Part shown: positions 7,614-16,443 of the stretch, piece after piece
Position numbering within the stretch: position 1 is the stretch's first letter
How the letters are laid out: each line of letters opens with the position of its first letter
The notes under the pieces: generated by a model
The model's input: the letters and a program-made list of their open reading frames with translations, nothing else
What the model was told of the DNA's origin: nothing
Database searches by the model: none
Program-made: the position numbers and the translations under genes
IMG/VR virus record: IMGVR_UViG_3300022200_000085
Location: 1-46,178 of that record
DNA from: a virus
Length of the DNA: 46,178 nucleotides
Reading direction: 5' to 3' (one strand)

Positions 7614-9373
7614 TGGCAGAAGAACAAGGAAGAATTACACGCTTTTTATCCGCATTAGGAAGTCCATTTCGCCGTAAGGAAACACCTACACCCACTATGC
7701 CATTATGGACAAGTGGTATTCAAGAACCTGTGATGGCTCAAGGAATTACTATTCCTGCATTGTACGCTGTGAGTAATGAATCACTTATCCTTCGTACAGT
7801 TCTTGCAAAACTCCGACAAGAAATGTTTCGTCGTGGTTATTACTGGGAAAAAAGATTCATTCGCAAGTGTACTGTTTGTGATGAAGAATTTCAATCCGAA
7901 GTAGATACATGTGACGAATGCGGTGGCACAACACGCAAACCCGATATTGATGAATTAACTTACGCTAAGTGGTTATTAAAACAAGAAAACAGTATGGAAC
8001 AATCGTTTGTTCATGTACTTAATGAAATTGAAGGCGACCTAAATATTGTTGATGATGCGTTCCTTATACTGATAAAAGAATATTTTATTGACCCAAATTC
8101 AAAAGAAATTGCCTTTTATCGTGTAAAAGAAATAATGAGAGGCGACCCAATTTTTATGCGTATAGTAGCAGATAAGCGTGGAGTGCGTGGTGGTCGTTAC
8201 AAAATATGTTTGATACATCGTGATGAAGCAAAAACTCACGCAGAAGATGATACTTGTGAAACTTGCGGTGCTGAATTGCAAGAAGTTCATTATATCAACA
8301 TGGCAGGAAGTGGTAAGACACAATATTTTGTTGAAGGCGAAGTTCTTCATGTAAGCAAATATACACCATCAAAATTGTATGGCCGAAGTCCAGTCAATAC
8401 TATGTGGCGACAAGCCATGACGCTCACTGCAATGGATAATTATATCTATACTGCATATCAAAAGCGACGAATGCCAAAGGGTATTGTATCAGTGACAACT
8501 GATAACTTAGAGTCTATGAAGTCATTTTGGAAGGCTGTAGATGAAAAGATGGAGCGTGACCCTCACTATGTTCCAAAGGTAGGAATTGAATCCGCTACAG
8601 GGCGAGGTGGCGTTAATTGGGTTAAGTTCATGGACACTCTTGAAGAAATGCAATATATCGCAGTTCGTGATGAAATTCGTAACCGAATTGCGGCATTTTA
8701 TGGTGTTTCATCTGTCTTTATGGTAGATAGTGGAAAATCGGGTGGTCTTAATAATGAAGGTATGCAAATTCTTGTGACCAATCGTGCTGTAGAATACGGA
8801 CAAAAAGTGTACACCGAAGTATTGTTTCCTCGTTTGCTTAAACAACTTAACATAAGTGATTGGAAATTAACACTATATCCAAATGAAGAAGAAGATGAAA
8901 TTACTCGCCTACGCCGTGATGAACAAGAACTTAATGTTGCTCAACGCATGGCTCAACTTGGTTTTATGCCGGAACTTATAGAAGAATCTGCTAACCGTGA
9001 TATTCGTTTTACCTACAAACGGCCAGCACCACAACCACAGCAAGGTGGCGCACCTCCACCCGGAGGTATGCCACCCGGAGGTATGCCACCCGGAGGTATG
9101 CCACCCGGAGGTATGCCACCCGGAGGTATGCCGCCAATGATGGGTGCTGGCCCTCAATTACCACCACAATTGGCGCAACAAATTATGCCACCCCCACAAC
9201 CCGGTGGTCAAGGGGTAGGACTACGAAATCGTGGGCCAGCCGCACCCGAAAGGCGTACTACAATGGGAAGCGGTTCGCCTTTTTCTAATGTTCAACAAAG
9301 AGGGCCAGCCCCTACTCCACAGCAAACAGTTTCTAATGCGTTATTAGATGCGAGGCGACCTCGTGGACAGTAA
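7613..9373 (+). CDS. Portal protein with embedded zinc-binding insertions
   Basis: This 586-residue protein is the dodecameric ring at one capsid vertex through which DNA passes. The central and C-terminal core has portal-like features: GEVLHVSKYTPSKLYGRSPV, then a long helix region (TAMDNYIYTAYQKRRMPKG), and IAAFYGVSSVFMVDSGKSGG near residues 360-385. Two probable zinc sites are inserted: C86-x2-C89-x10-C100-x2-C103, and C199-x2-H202 with C215-x2-C218. The C-terminal ~110 residues are Pro/Gly/Gln-rich and include five GGMPP repeats. ATG 7613 is preferred over GTG 7610 because GGAGGG at 7601-7606 is ideally spaced from it; it overlaps the previous stop by one base. Identification rests on context with the terminase and capsid genes plus the core motifs. 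Confidence 0.9.
   Translation: MAEEQGRITRFLSALGSPFRRKETPTPTMPLWTSGIQEPVMAQGITIPALYAVSNESLILRTVLAKLRQEMFRRGYYWEKRFIRKCTVCDEEFQSEVDTCDECGGTTRKPDIDELTYAKWLLKQENSMEQSFVHVLNEIEGDLNIVDDAFLILIKEYFIDPNSKEIAFYRVKEIMRGDPIFMRIVADKRGVRGGRYKICLIHRDEAKTHAEDDTCETCGAELQEVHYINMAGSGKTQYFVEGEVLHVSKYTPSKLYGRSPVNTMWRQAMTLTAMDNYIYTAYQKRRMPKGIVSVTTDNLESMKSFWKAVDEKMERDPHYVPKVGIESATGRGGVNWVKFMDTLEEMQYIAVRDEIRNRIAAFYGVSSVFMVDSGKSGGLNNEGMQILVTNRAVEYGQKVYTEVLFPRLLKQLNISDWKLTLYPNEEEDEITRLRRDEQELNVAQRMAQLGFMPELIEESANRDIRFTYKRPAPQPQQGGAPPPGGMPPGGMPPGGMPPGGMPPGGMPPMMGAGPQLPPQLAQQIMPPPQPGGQGVGLRNRGPAAPERRTTMGSGSPFSNVQQRGPAPTPQQTVSNALLDARRPRGQ
9061..9135 (+). repeat. Five tandem 15-bp units encoding GGMPP in the portal tail
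   Basis: Five consecutive 15-bp units (CGGAGGTATGCCACC, the last with G for A) are in frame within the portal C-terminal region. The near-perfect DNA identity suggests recent expansion by slippage, so copy number may vary between close relatives. Each unit encodes a Gly-Gly-Met-Pro-Pro flexible linker. Confidence 0.95.
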
Positions 9374-9378
9374 CGCTC

Positions 9379-9386
9379 TTAAATAT
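9379..9386 (+). promoter_or_regulatory. Possible archaeal TATA box (TTAAATAT) in the portal/head gap
   Basis: The 45-base gap after the portal gene holds TTAAATAT about 33 bases before the next ATG (9419). If the host is archaeal, initiation would be expected some 25 bases downstream, just ahead of that ATG. The match is moderate and the region is AT-rich in general, so this is a weak call. Confidence 0.35.
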
Positions 9387-9418
9387 GAATGATATAGCAA
9401 AGCATAGCAGGGATTAAC

Positions 9419-9766
9419 ATGGACTTGTTGAAAATGCACCCAATGGCACGAAAAATGGAACAGGCTAACAAAGCATTTCTTAGTGCTTTAGAGAGCGGCG
9501 ATGGACAAATGGCTAAACAACACTTGTCCGAAGTACAGAAACTCAGTGATTTCCTTGCTGATGATTTACAAACTGAAATTACCAAGAGCGATGTTGGTTC
9601 ACCAGTAGGCCCACGAGATATTTATGCTGGTGGAGTACCAGTTGTTAAGATGCAAACACCAGTTGATGCAAAAGTAGGAGAAGGACAACGATTGGGTTTT
9701 ATGTCATCAAGTCAATTCGTATCTAACTACAAGCGAAGTGCTGGTTCATACGGGCGCAAAGTTTGA
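9419..9766 (+). CDS. Small head-module protein of unknown function
   Basis: This is a 115-residue protein. The N-terminal ~60 residues are probably two helices (MARKMEQANKAFLSALESG then AKQHLSEVQKLSDFLADDL). The C-terminal half is Gly/Val/Pro-containing and ends with a basic SNYKRSAGSYGRKV tail. No family is recognised. It follows the portal after a 45-base gap that may hold a promoter, and its stop codon is part of the Shine-Dalgarno of the next gene (TGAGGTGA). A minor capsid or portal-associated role is suggested by position only. Confidence 0.75.
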   Translation: MDLLKMHPMARKMEQANKAFLSALESGDGQMAKQHLSEVQKLSDFLADDLQTEITKSDVGSPVGPRDIYAGGVPVVKMQTPVDAKVGEGQRLGFMSSSQFVSNYKRSAGSYGRKV

Positions 9767-9775
9767 GGTGATTGA

Positions 9776-10117
9776 ATGACAGAAATTTCAAATGCCGAAC
9801 ATTTAGTTGGTATTTTGATTAACAAAATGGAATCAATGGATAATAATCTTCTCCTTCTTAAAGCAGAAAATGATGCTTTAAAACAACTTATTAACAATCC
9901 ACAACGCCTTCTTCGTAAAATGGGTCTTGTACCAGTTTCAACACCTTTGGTAGATGATTTGAGTCTTGACCCATTTCGTGCTGATTTAGAAATGGGAGGC
10001 TCTTCACTTTTGAAAGCACAAAATAATCTTAATTCAATGTCTAATGAGGATATTCACAGCATGACATGGGAAGAAATTCACGAAATGGCAAATCAAGCAA
10101 AAGGTGATTCACAATGA
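9776..10117 (+). CDS. Coiled-coil protein sharing a C-terminal motif with the protease-scaffold
   Basis: This is a 113-residue protein. Residues 5-45 form a likely coiled coil (VGILINKMESMDNNLLLLKAEN). The middle is Pro/Leu/Asp-containing. Residues 89-106 (SNEDIHSMTWEEIHEMAN) align without gaps to the end of the protease-scaffold at 16468-17823 (STQDLANMGWDEVHALAH), with Ser, Asp, Met, Trp, Glu, His and Ala conserved in place. It starts after a GAGGTGATTGA leader and its stop overlaps the next start. The shared peptide and the coiled coil suggest a scaffold-like or portal-assembly protein that binds the same partner as the scaffold (inference). Confidence 0.82.
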   Translation: MTEISNAEHLVGILINKMESMDNNLLLLKAENDALKQLINNPQRLLRKMGLVPVSTPLVDDLSLDPFRADLEMGGSSLLKAQNNLNSMSNEDIHSMTWEEIHEMANQAKGDSQ

Positions 10118-10683
10118 AACCACGACCAGTTGAGAATGGATATTTAGCAAAGGCAATTGAACTTGAACAACGACTTGATGCTCTTGAAAAAGCCAAGTGT
10201 GATTGTGGCAAAGCACCCTGTGAATGTAAGTCATGTCCTAAGTGTGGTTCTAAAATGAACAAGATGGGATGCATGAAAATGGGTTGCGGTGGTAAAATGG
10301 AAAAAGCCGAACCCGGTTTTACACCCGAAAAAACAAGTAACACAAATCCTCACTTCTTGGCTGAATCGGGTGGACAAACTCGTAACGCATATTTTACTAC
10401 TAATGGTAAAACCATTGAGGCTGAGGATGTACCAAATAAGAAAACCACAAAAGAAGCAATTAATATGGACAAACTCTCATCTCGTTTGAATCCTCATATG
10501 GGAAGTGGAGTTGAGCGTGAAGATACTGCTGGTGGCTCTTCGGTAAAGAAGGCTAATCCACGAGCCGCTATGAGAGAAGGTGGCGGTACAATGTGTGGTA
10601 CATGTGGCGGTACTGAGCGTACAGGTTGCCTCCTTCACAATGGAATGGACATTCACGCTTGCGAAAGTTTTCAACCGCTATGA
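10114..10683 (+). CDS. Twelve-cysteine metal-binding-like protein of unknown function
   Basis: This is a 189-residue protein. After an N-terminal helix (residues 11-27) come eight cysteines in 30 residues (29, 31, 36, 38, 41, 44, 53, 58), arranged as CDC, CEC, CPKC and two later Cys with Met/Lys/Gly between them. The C-terminus has four more (161, 164, 172, 183) plus two His in CGTCGGTERTGC and HACE contexts. This suggests two separate zinc sites or a metallothionein-like cluster. The middle is polar and probably flexible. It overlaps the coiled-coil gene by 4 bases (ATGA) and precedes the 1909-residue gene by 15 bases, so it belongs to the head block. No family is recognised. Confidence 0.75.
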   Translation: MKPRPVENGYLAKAIELEQRLDALEKAKCDCGKAPCECKSCPKCGSKMNKMGCMKMGCGGKMEKAEPGFTPEKTSNTNPHFLAESGGQTRNAYFTTNGKTIEAEDVPNKKTTKEAINMDKLSSRLNPHMGSGVEREDTAGGSSVKKANPRAAMREGGGTMCGTCGGTERTGCLLHNGMDIHACESFQPL

Positions 10684-10698
10684 TAAGGCGGTGATTTA

Positions 10699-13600
10699 GT
10701 GAACGACCACTTCTATGTGTGTAGTAATGAACTACTCAAATCATTAGATGATGGTTTAGACCTTCGTACTGCGGCGGCTGAATATATTCTTGCATTTGAA
10801 AATCTTGAAGTTACACCAACTGAACCTATTTACAAGTCGTTAAAGGCGACAGCCGAATTAATCATTAAAGAAGAAGATGATGCTACACGATATGAAAGTG
10901 ATTATCATTTACCCGAAGGTATGGGATATTTATTTGCATTACAACACACTCATGGTGAACCTACTAACCATGTTTGGAAAGATGGATTACAATCTCCTGT
11001 AGGTGGAAGAGCCATAAATCCATTTACTGGTGAAAAAGAAAAAGTGAATACTCGTCATGCTGTTTGGCCGTATTACCAACCAAGCAGTGGCGCACATCCA
11101 TATCAAAGTCATCATTTTCCTTTTCATGAAGTAAATCATCCACTTCGCAGAATCAACAAAGTAACAAAGATGCCTCAATATGTTGAAATGTTGAAGAATC
11201 ATGTACTTGGTGGACATTCTTTAGAAGAAAAAGAAATGGAAAAGAAATTTTTTGATACGCTTGGAAAGAAGCATCCTTTGATAAATGGATTTTTACATGA
11301 TGGTAAAAAGATTCCAATTCTTGGTGATACAAGGCCATTTGGTACATTATTACATCATCAACACGATTTGTATGACCGTGATTATCGTCGTTGGAAAAAA
11401 GAAAATCCAAATCGTATTGAAGAATTATTAGCCGAAGGATTGTCAAACGAAGAAGCAAATCGTATAATGCGTGAAGAGCATTTTAATGACCGAGCAAATG
11501 ATTGGGAAGCCCCCGAAGATAATGCATATGCTTTTGGTGAAAATACTATGTCAAACCATGCAAAAAGGCTTGGTCATCTTGGTTACATGCTTGGTCTTGA
11601 ATGGTTTTCACCCGAAGAGCGTACTGCTATCATGAATCATATTGATGAAAAAGGACTTGATGGAGAAGAAAACATCATACTTCCAAATGGTGAACGCATT
11701 CCACCTGCTCGTTTGAAGTACAACGCATTGATGCGTATGACTCCCGAAATGAATTGGGCTATACGACCAATGACAATGGGTGGAAGAAATACTCATTATA
11801 ATTTAGAAGATAACGATAAAGATTATCAAATCGGTGAATCCGATATGTTTCATCAAAGGTCATTAGGTCGTCTTTCACATGAACCATTAGCAGAATTTGA
11901 TGACCAAAGTTTAGCATCAGTTATACTTGGTAAATTAAAAGATGTATATGGTGAAAGTAAAAAATTATCTGCATTACCAAGACTTAATATCCATAAAAAC
12001 CCGATGGATGAATTAGATTATGAACAATTAAGAGATGCATCTAAATTACACAACAAAAGTAAAGCCAAAGGTATTGACCGATTTCGTATGACAAAGGATG
12101 ACCTTATGTATTTAGCAGGGTATAATCCAAAAACTGGCGAATTAATGAGTGAACACCCACTGTACGGTAAGTTAGAAGAGCCAGTTATTTCTTCGGATAT
12201 GATAGATTATATTGAAAACATTGCTAAATTACAAGGTTCTCTTCACAGTCAAGCAAAAGATATTCGTAATCACCGAGCATTCTTTTCATCAGCATTTGGC
12301 CCACATCCCGAAGAAATAAATTTTCCTTACTGGAAAATAAGCAAAGAAGGAAACTACAGTTATGGGCCGGGTAAATTTTGGAGTACACCATTTCAAGGCA
12401 CAGGTGGTGCTGGTATCTCTTTGCCTACATACCATGAAATTCTTCATGCTACTCATGCGAATGATGAAGGAGTTTCACCATTCACTACATTACACAATGA
12501 AAATGAAAATTACATTCAACCAAGTGAGGATAACAAATCATTAGCCAATCATTTTATGCCATTGAAATCTCAAGAAATCGGTGAATTAAAAACACTTGAG
12601 GGAGGCTACAAACAATTTTCTCATCATAATAATGCCGCACTTTTACAAAATCTTCTTTCACCTGTTGGAACATCTAAGCCATATAAAACAAAAAAGGGTA
12701 CAGTAATTGAGGCTACAACCGATAAGAACAATTACACTGAACATAAATCTTCTTTATCACCTCAATATGAATATAAAATTAGGCATATGAGTGCAGGAGA
12801 CAGAAAAGAAAAATTCGGCTCTAATTTACAACCATTTTCATTTCCTCATACAGTCAATCCAACTTTAAACATAGGTGGTAAAACATCCTATGGTGCATCA
12901 CCATCCGATACGAATATGCACAAAAATGCACAAATGGCTCATTTTGTTGAAACTCTTGGTGGTCGTATGAACCATCTTAATACACCTGCTGAAAAATCCA
13001 TGATGAAAATTAATGATTTTCTAAGAGGTGATGAGGCATTTAGTGGTGGTCAAACCAAAGATGACTTTGTTGATTTTATGCGATGGGCTGACACTGGTTT
13101 AAGTTTCAATGCACTTAAGGGTCAAGTTTTGGATAATAAAAATTTGAATCACGCAGTAGCCGCTATTACTCAAGCATCAAAGATACTTGGTACGAAGAAT
13201 CCACAAGCGATATTAGATTACCTCTACCAAGAAGAAGATAAAGATGATTTAAATCAAAGACTTAAGGCTCGTGAACTTGGAAATTTAAATCACGATAAAT
13301 TAACCGAAGGTATCAATATTGTAATGGGTGATTTGAATGACCAAATCAAAGCAAGTAAAACAAAGCAAAAGACAAAAACTTCTACAGTAGCAGGGGAAAA
13401 AGATGCTGTATCACAAATCTTACAATTTGGAGGAAATATTCTTGCATCACAAGATGAAATTCAACTCTTAAATGAATTAGAAGAACTAAACCAAGAATTT
13501 GCTTTTGCAAAACCCGAAGAAAGAGAACAACTTATGGGTGAGATTCAACAAAAAGAAAATGAGTTAGGCAAAATCCAACAATCAATTGGAAGCAAATCAA

Positions 13601-16428
13601 AGAGTTCTAATTGGAAAATTGATGCAAGCCGTACAGAACAGTTATTCGGCGGTCATCGTAATACTGTTGCTGAGGTAGCAAGAGATATTATTTTGCCTAA
13701 ATATCTTGAACATGACCCCGATGCTTTCAATCCTAATGACCCACAAAAGTTCATTGATAACAACGCACAATTATTCCGTGATGCACAACGATATATTCTT
13801 TCAGTACCTCATTCAGTACACGGTATTAAATCAATTAACTATGGTACTCAAACAACTCTTAAGCCCACACAAGAGGCTGTAGCAAATCCATTTCATGCTA
13901 CGATTGCTCAACATTTAAGCAAAGATGGTAAAGTAATTGATGGAAACATGAGTGTAGATGAAGCACTCAAGATTTTAAACATAGAAAAAACTCCTGTAGC
14001 AAAAGAAAAAGCACGAGAATTGATTGAACTTTCACAAGAAATGAATACTCCATTGTTTGCATCTACTGTAAAAGACATTCTACAAAGTGGAAAAATTCCT
14101 AATATTGATGCTATTAATCTTAATCAATTTACTGAGGATTTATCTTCAAAACCCGAAGATGAACTTACAGAAGAAGATAAGTTCTATCGTGATGTACAAG
14201 ATGTAGGCTATCATGAAGCAATAAAAAATGCTCAATATACTACAGACGATAAAGCATGGGCATCGCACCATTCACATGCTATCCCTCGTTATTTCAATAT
14301 GAAACTAAATCCTCAACAATTTCAAAATTCAATGTTAAGTGCTGGTATTGGTATGGTTGATGGTGATATACATAATGCAAAAGGGTTTAGCAGTAAATCA
14401 AAAGCACGAAAAACAAACATGACAAAAAATTATCTTGATTCAATAGTTCATTTTGACCCAAGAGCATTAGAAGATGAATACGGAATTATGACTCCGGGTG
14501 AAGATATTGCTGAGTCTGCTGGTATGATGCAAACACCTGTTGGCTCACCTAATCCAAATAATGGAATGATTTTAGACAATTTTGATTCGGGTGCATGGCA
14601 TCATGGGTATGAAGCAACACCTACGCTTGGTGCTGAATTTGATAGTGAAGGAAATATTCTTGTTGGAAGCAATGAAGATACTGGGCTTTATCATAGTGTA
14701 CCGCTTGAATTATCAAGTATCGTGCATGGCAATGATACTGTGAATCAAGTTTGGAGTAACGCACCACCACCAACTTATCCCGACAATCCACATCAAAGTA
14801 TGAATTATGAAACGGCTGAAACGGCCAGTGAAGTACCCTATACTGTAGCGGCCAGCGAAATGACGATGCTTATTTCATCACTAATTGACCCCGATGTTTT
14901 ACTTGTAAAGAGTGATGATGCTAAATGGAGTCCTCCAATTCGCCCTATGCACCGTATCTTTGACATGAAAGACCTTGAACATCTGCGTGGGTTTAGTGGG
15001 TCATGGGTTGTAAGTAAATGGTATGATGGTCAAAGAATTGTTATTGTACGAAGCGATGATGAAATAATTGCGTATGATGAGAATGGGCGAAAGAAAGGAT
15101 TACGCAAGGCCACAAAAGAGGCTCTTGAAAAGATGAATGATAAGAACTACACACTTGATGCTATTCTCGGTGAGGATGAAGTGAATATCATTGACATTAT
15201 CAATTATGATGATAACAATGTAGGTGAAATGCAACTTTTTGAGCGATTGAAAATTCTTCGCTCGCAATTTGACAGCCAAGAACATGTTATTGTACCCGGC
15301 CCTCACGATACACGAATGACTGATGACGATGGACTTTTGGAAGCCGTTGAAAATTTGAAGAAAGAACATGATAATATCTTATTGAGAGATAATAAATCAA
15401 CTTACATGCGTGGTGAGCGCAGACATCCTAAGTGGATTTTGTATCGTGATAGCCGTGATTTCAATTTCATCATTCTTGACCGAAGAGGCAGTGGCCCATT
15501 TACATATCAACTTGGGGCTGGCCCTATACTTGATATTGAAGGGCTTGGAAATCGTGCAGTAAAATACGATGGTGAACACTACATGGATGTAGGTACTGCG
15601 TATAATCAACAAAAGGCATTCAAAGTTGGTGACATTGTTCGTGCATCTATTACGGGTATTTCAAAGAAAAATCGTAAAAATCGCCCAGTGTATAATGTAC
15701 AAGTCAAAGAAATTGAAAGTCAAGGTGAAGGTGAAGGTGCGGCCAGCACAGAATCTCTTGACCTCATGACAAAATCTTTCAGCCCTATTTTAATTCCACA
15801 TGATATTGAAATTCAAAATAATCAACTTCAAATTGTTTTGAAAGATGTTGATGTAGTAAAATACGAAATTGAAGATATGGAGGGTGTATGGTGCATTCAT
15901 TCTCCAAAGAGTACAATGGGAGATATGCTCAAATCGGACTATCCAGTAATACTGGCTGAAAGTCTTATGCCATTTTGGTCGGCTGTAGCACCCTTAATGA
16001 TGAAAGGATATGTTTCAAAAGAATCGGAACTTGATATGCCAAAGAAACCCACAAAAGAGCAAATGGAAGAAGAAAGTGCAGGTATTCTTGAAGAAGATGA
16101 TGAAGAGCGAATTCTCAAACCGAATCAAACAAAGAAAGCACTGCAACTTATTGAGCGTGCATTAGACAAAATTAGTAAAGAAAAATTGACATGGACAGGG
16201 CCAAAAGGTCTTGGAATTGATGTAGGAACACCTCAAGAATCACCACACGGCCCTACTAAATTAACTGATGAGGCTAACCTTCCCGATTACGATGGAGATA
16301 AAGTAAATACTGGTAAAAGAAAAGAAGAAGAAAAAGAGCGACTGAATCACATTAAGGTCACAACAGACGAGGGTGAAAATTACTCTATAGACTATGACAA
16401 TGACCAGCCAATCGCTTCTCGTCAATGA
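10699..16428 (+). CDS. 1909-residue virion-block protein with degenerate ATP-ligase/OB-fold domain
   Basis: This very large protein is encoded between portal and protease. Residues 1-1400 are not recognised: His/Asn/Glu-rich with many GG and PxxEE turns, and a Gln/Glu-rich coiled coil near 920-960. Residues about 1411-1674 follow the order of an ATP-dependent DNA ligase core: a PMHRIF lead-in, motif I region KWYDGQR (K1440), motif III region GEDEV (1491-1495) with a following IDII strand, motif IV region ILLRDN (1560-1565), motif V region KWILY (1578-1582), then an OB-fold-like FKVGDIVRASITGIS. The residue two before DG is Trp1441 rather than the nucleophilic Lys, motif IV Lys is Arg and the motif V second Lys is Tyr, so catalysis is doubtful. 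The last 200 residues are acidic and flexible. GTG start after GGCGGTGA (10687-10694). Role unknown; perhaps DNA handling inside the head. Confidence 0.85.
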   Translation: MNDHFYVCSNELLKSLDDGLDLRTAAAEYILAFENLEVTPTEPIYKSLKATAELIIKEEDDATRYESDYHLPEGMGYLFALQHTHGEPTNHVWKDGLQSPVGGRAINPFTGEKEKVNTRHAVWPYYQPSSGAHPYQSHHFPFHEVNHPLRRINKVTKMPQYVEMLKNHVLGGHSLEEKEMEKKFFDTLGKKHPLINGFLHDGKKIPILGDTRPFGTLLHHQHDLYDRDYRRWKKENPNRIEELLAEGLSNEEANRIMREEHFNDRANDWEAPEDNAYAFGENTMSNHAKRLGHLGYMLGLEWFSPEERTAIMNHIDEKGLDGEENIILPNGERIPPARLKYNALMRMTPEMNWAIRPMTMGGRNTHYNLEDNDKDYQIGESDMFHQRSLGRLSHEPLAEFDDQSLASVILGKLKDVYGESKKLSALPRLNIHKNPMDELDYEQLRDASKLHNKSKAKGIDRFRMTKDDLMYLAGYNPKTGELMSEHPLYGKLEEPVISSDMIDYIENIAKLQGSLHSQAKDIRNHRAFFSSAFGPHPEEINFPYWKISKEGNYSYGPGKFWSTPFQGTGGAGISLPTYHEILHATHANDEGVSPFTTLHNENENYIQPSEDNKSLANHFMPLKSQEIGELKTLEGGYKQFSHHNNAALLQNLLSPVGTSKPYKTKKGTVIEATTDKNNYTEHKSSLSPQYEYKIRHMSAGDRKEKFGSNLQPFSFPHTVNPTLNIGGKTSYGASPSDTNMHKNAQMAHFVETLGGRMNHLNTPAEKSMMKINDFLRGDEAFSGGQTKDDFVDFMRWADTGLSFNALKGQVLDNKNLNHAVAAITQASKILGTKNPQAILDYLYQEEDKDDLNQRLKARELGNLNHDKLTEGINIVMGDLNDQIKASKTKQKTKTSTVAGEKDAVSQILQFGGNILASQDEIQLLNELEELNQEFAFAKPEEREQLMGEIQQKENELGKIQQSIGSKSKSSNWKIDASRTEQLFGGHRNTVAEVARDIILPKYLEHDPDAFNPNDPQKFIDNNAQLFRDAQRYILSVPHSVHGIKSINYGTQTTLKPTQEAVANPFHATIAQHLSKDGKVIDGNMSVDEALKILNIEKTPVAKEKARELIELSQEMNTPLFASTVKDILQSGKIPNIDAINLNQFTEDLSSKPEDELTEEDKFYRDVQDVGYHEAIKNAQYTTDDKAWASHHSHAIPRYFNMKLNPQQFQNSMLSAGIGMVDGDIHNAKGFSSKSKARKTNMTKNYLDSIVHFDPRALEDEYGIMTPGEDIAESAGMMQTPVGSPNPNNGMILDNFDSGAWHHGYEATPTLGAEFDSEGNILVGSNEDTGLYHSVPLELSSIVHGNDTVNQVWSNAPPPTYPDNPHQSMNYETAETASEVPYTVAASEMTMLISSLIDPDVLLVKSDDAKWSPPIRPMHRIFDMKDLEHLRGFSGSWVVSKWYDGQRIVIVRSDDEIIAYDENGRKKGLRKATKEALEKMNDKNYTLDAILGEDEVNIIDIINYDDNNVGEMQLFERLKILRSQFDSQEHVIVPGPHDTRMTDDDGLLEAVENLKKEHDNILLRDNKSTYMRGERRHPKWILYRDSRDFNFIILDRRGSGPFTYQLGAGPILDIEGLGNRAVKYDGEHYMDVGTAYNQQKAFKVGDIVRASITGISKKNRKNRPVYNVQVKEIESQGEGEGAASTESLDLMTKSFSPILIPHDIEIQNNQLQIVLKDVDVVKYEIEDMEGVWCIHSPKSTMGDMLKSDYPVILAESLMPFWSAVAPLMMKGYVSKESELDMPKKPTKEQMEEESAGILEEDDEERILKPNQTKKALQLIERALDKISKEKLTWTGPKGLGIDVGTPQESPHGPTKLTDEANLPDYDGDKVNTGKRKEEEKERLNHIKVTTDEGENYSIDYDNDQPIASRQ
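14929..15720 (+). other. Ligase-like nucleotidyltransferase + OB-fold region (degenerate)
   Basis: This is the sub-domain of the 1909-residue protein that matches the motif order I, III, IIIa, IV, V and then an OB fold of ATP-dependent DNA ligases. The surrounding hydrophobic pattern is well kept (for example PKWILYRDSRDFNFIILDRR), while the key lysines are replaced or displaced. Confidence 0.65.
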
Positions 16429-16435
16429 CGATGCC

Positions 16436-16443
16436 TATAAATA
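16436..16443 (+). promoter_or_regulatory. Probable archaeal TATA box (TATAAATA) ahead of protease/capsid block
   Basis: TATAAATA lies in the 39-base gap between the 1909-residue gene and the protease, with the next ATG 24 bases after its end. Archaeal initiation about 25 bases downstream would fall at or a few bases before the ATG, giving a leaderless or very short leader. A purine-rich GGAGA (16459-16463) could act as a Shine-Dalgarno for transcripts that read through from upstream. It would place the protease, capsid and decoration genes under their own promoter. Confidence 0.5.

Noticed and set aside
9061-9135. CRISPR-like tandem repeats
   Set aside because: The units are 15 bp without spacers, in frame, and encode a Gly-Gly-Met-Pro-Pro linker.
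14929-15720. Active ATP-dependent DNA ligase
   Set aside because: The overall motif order fits, but the nucleophilic Lys position is Trp and the motif IV and V lysines are replaced.
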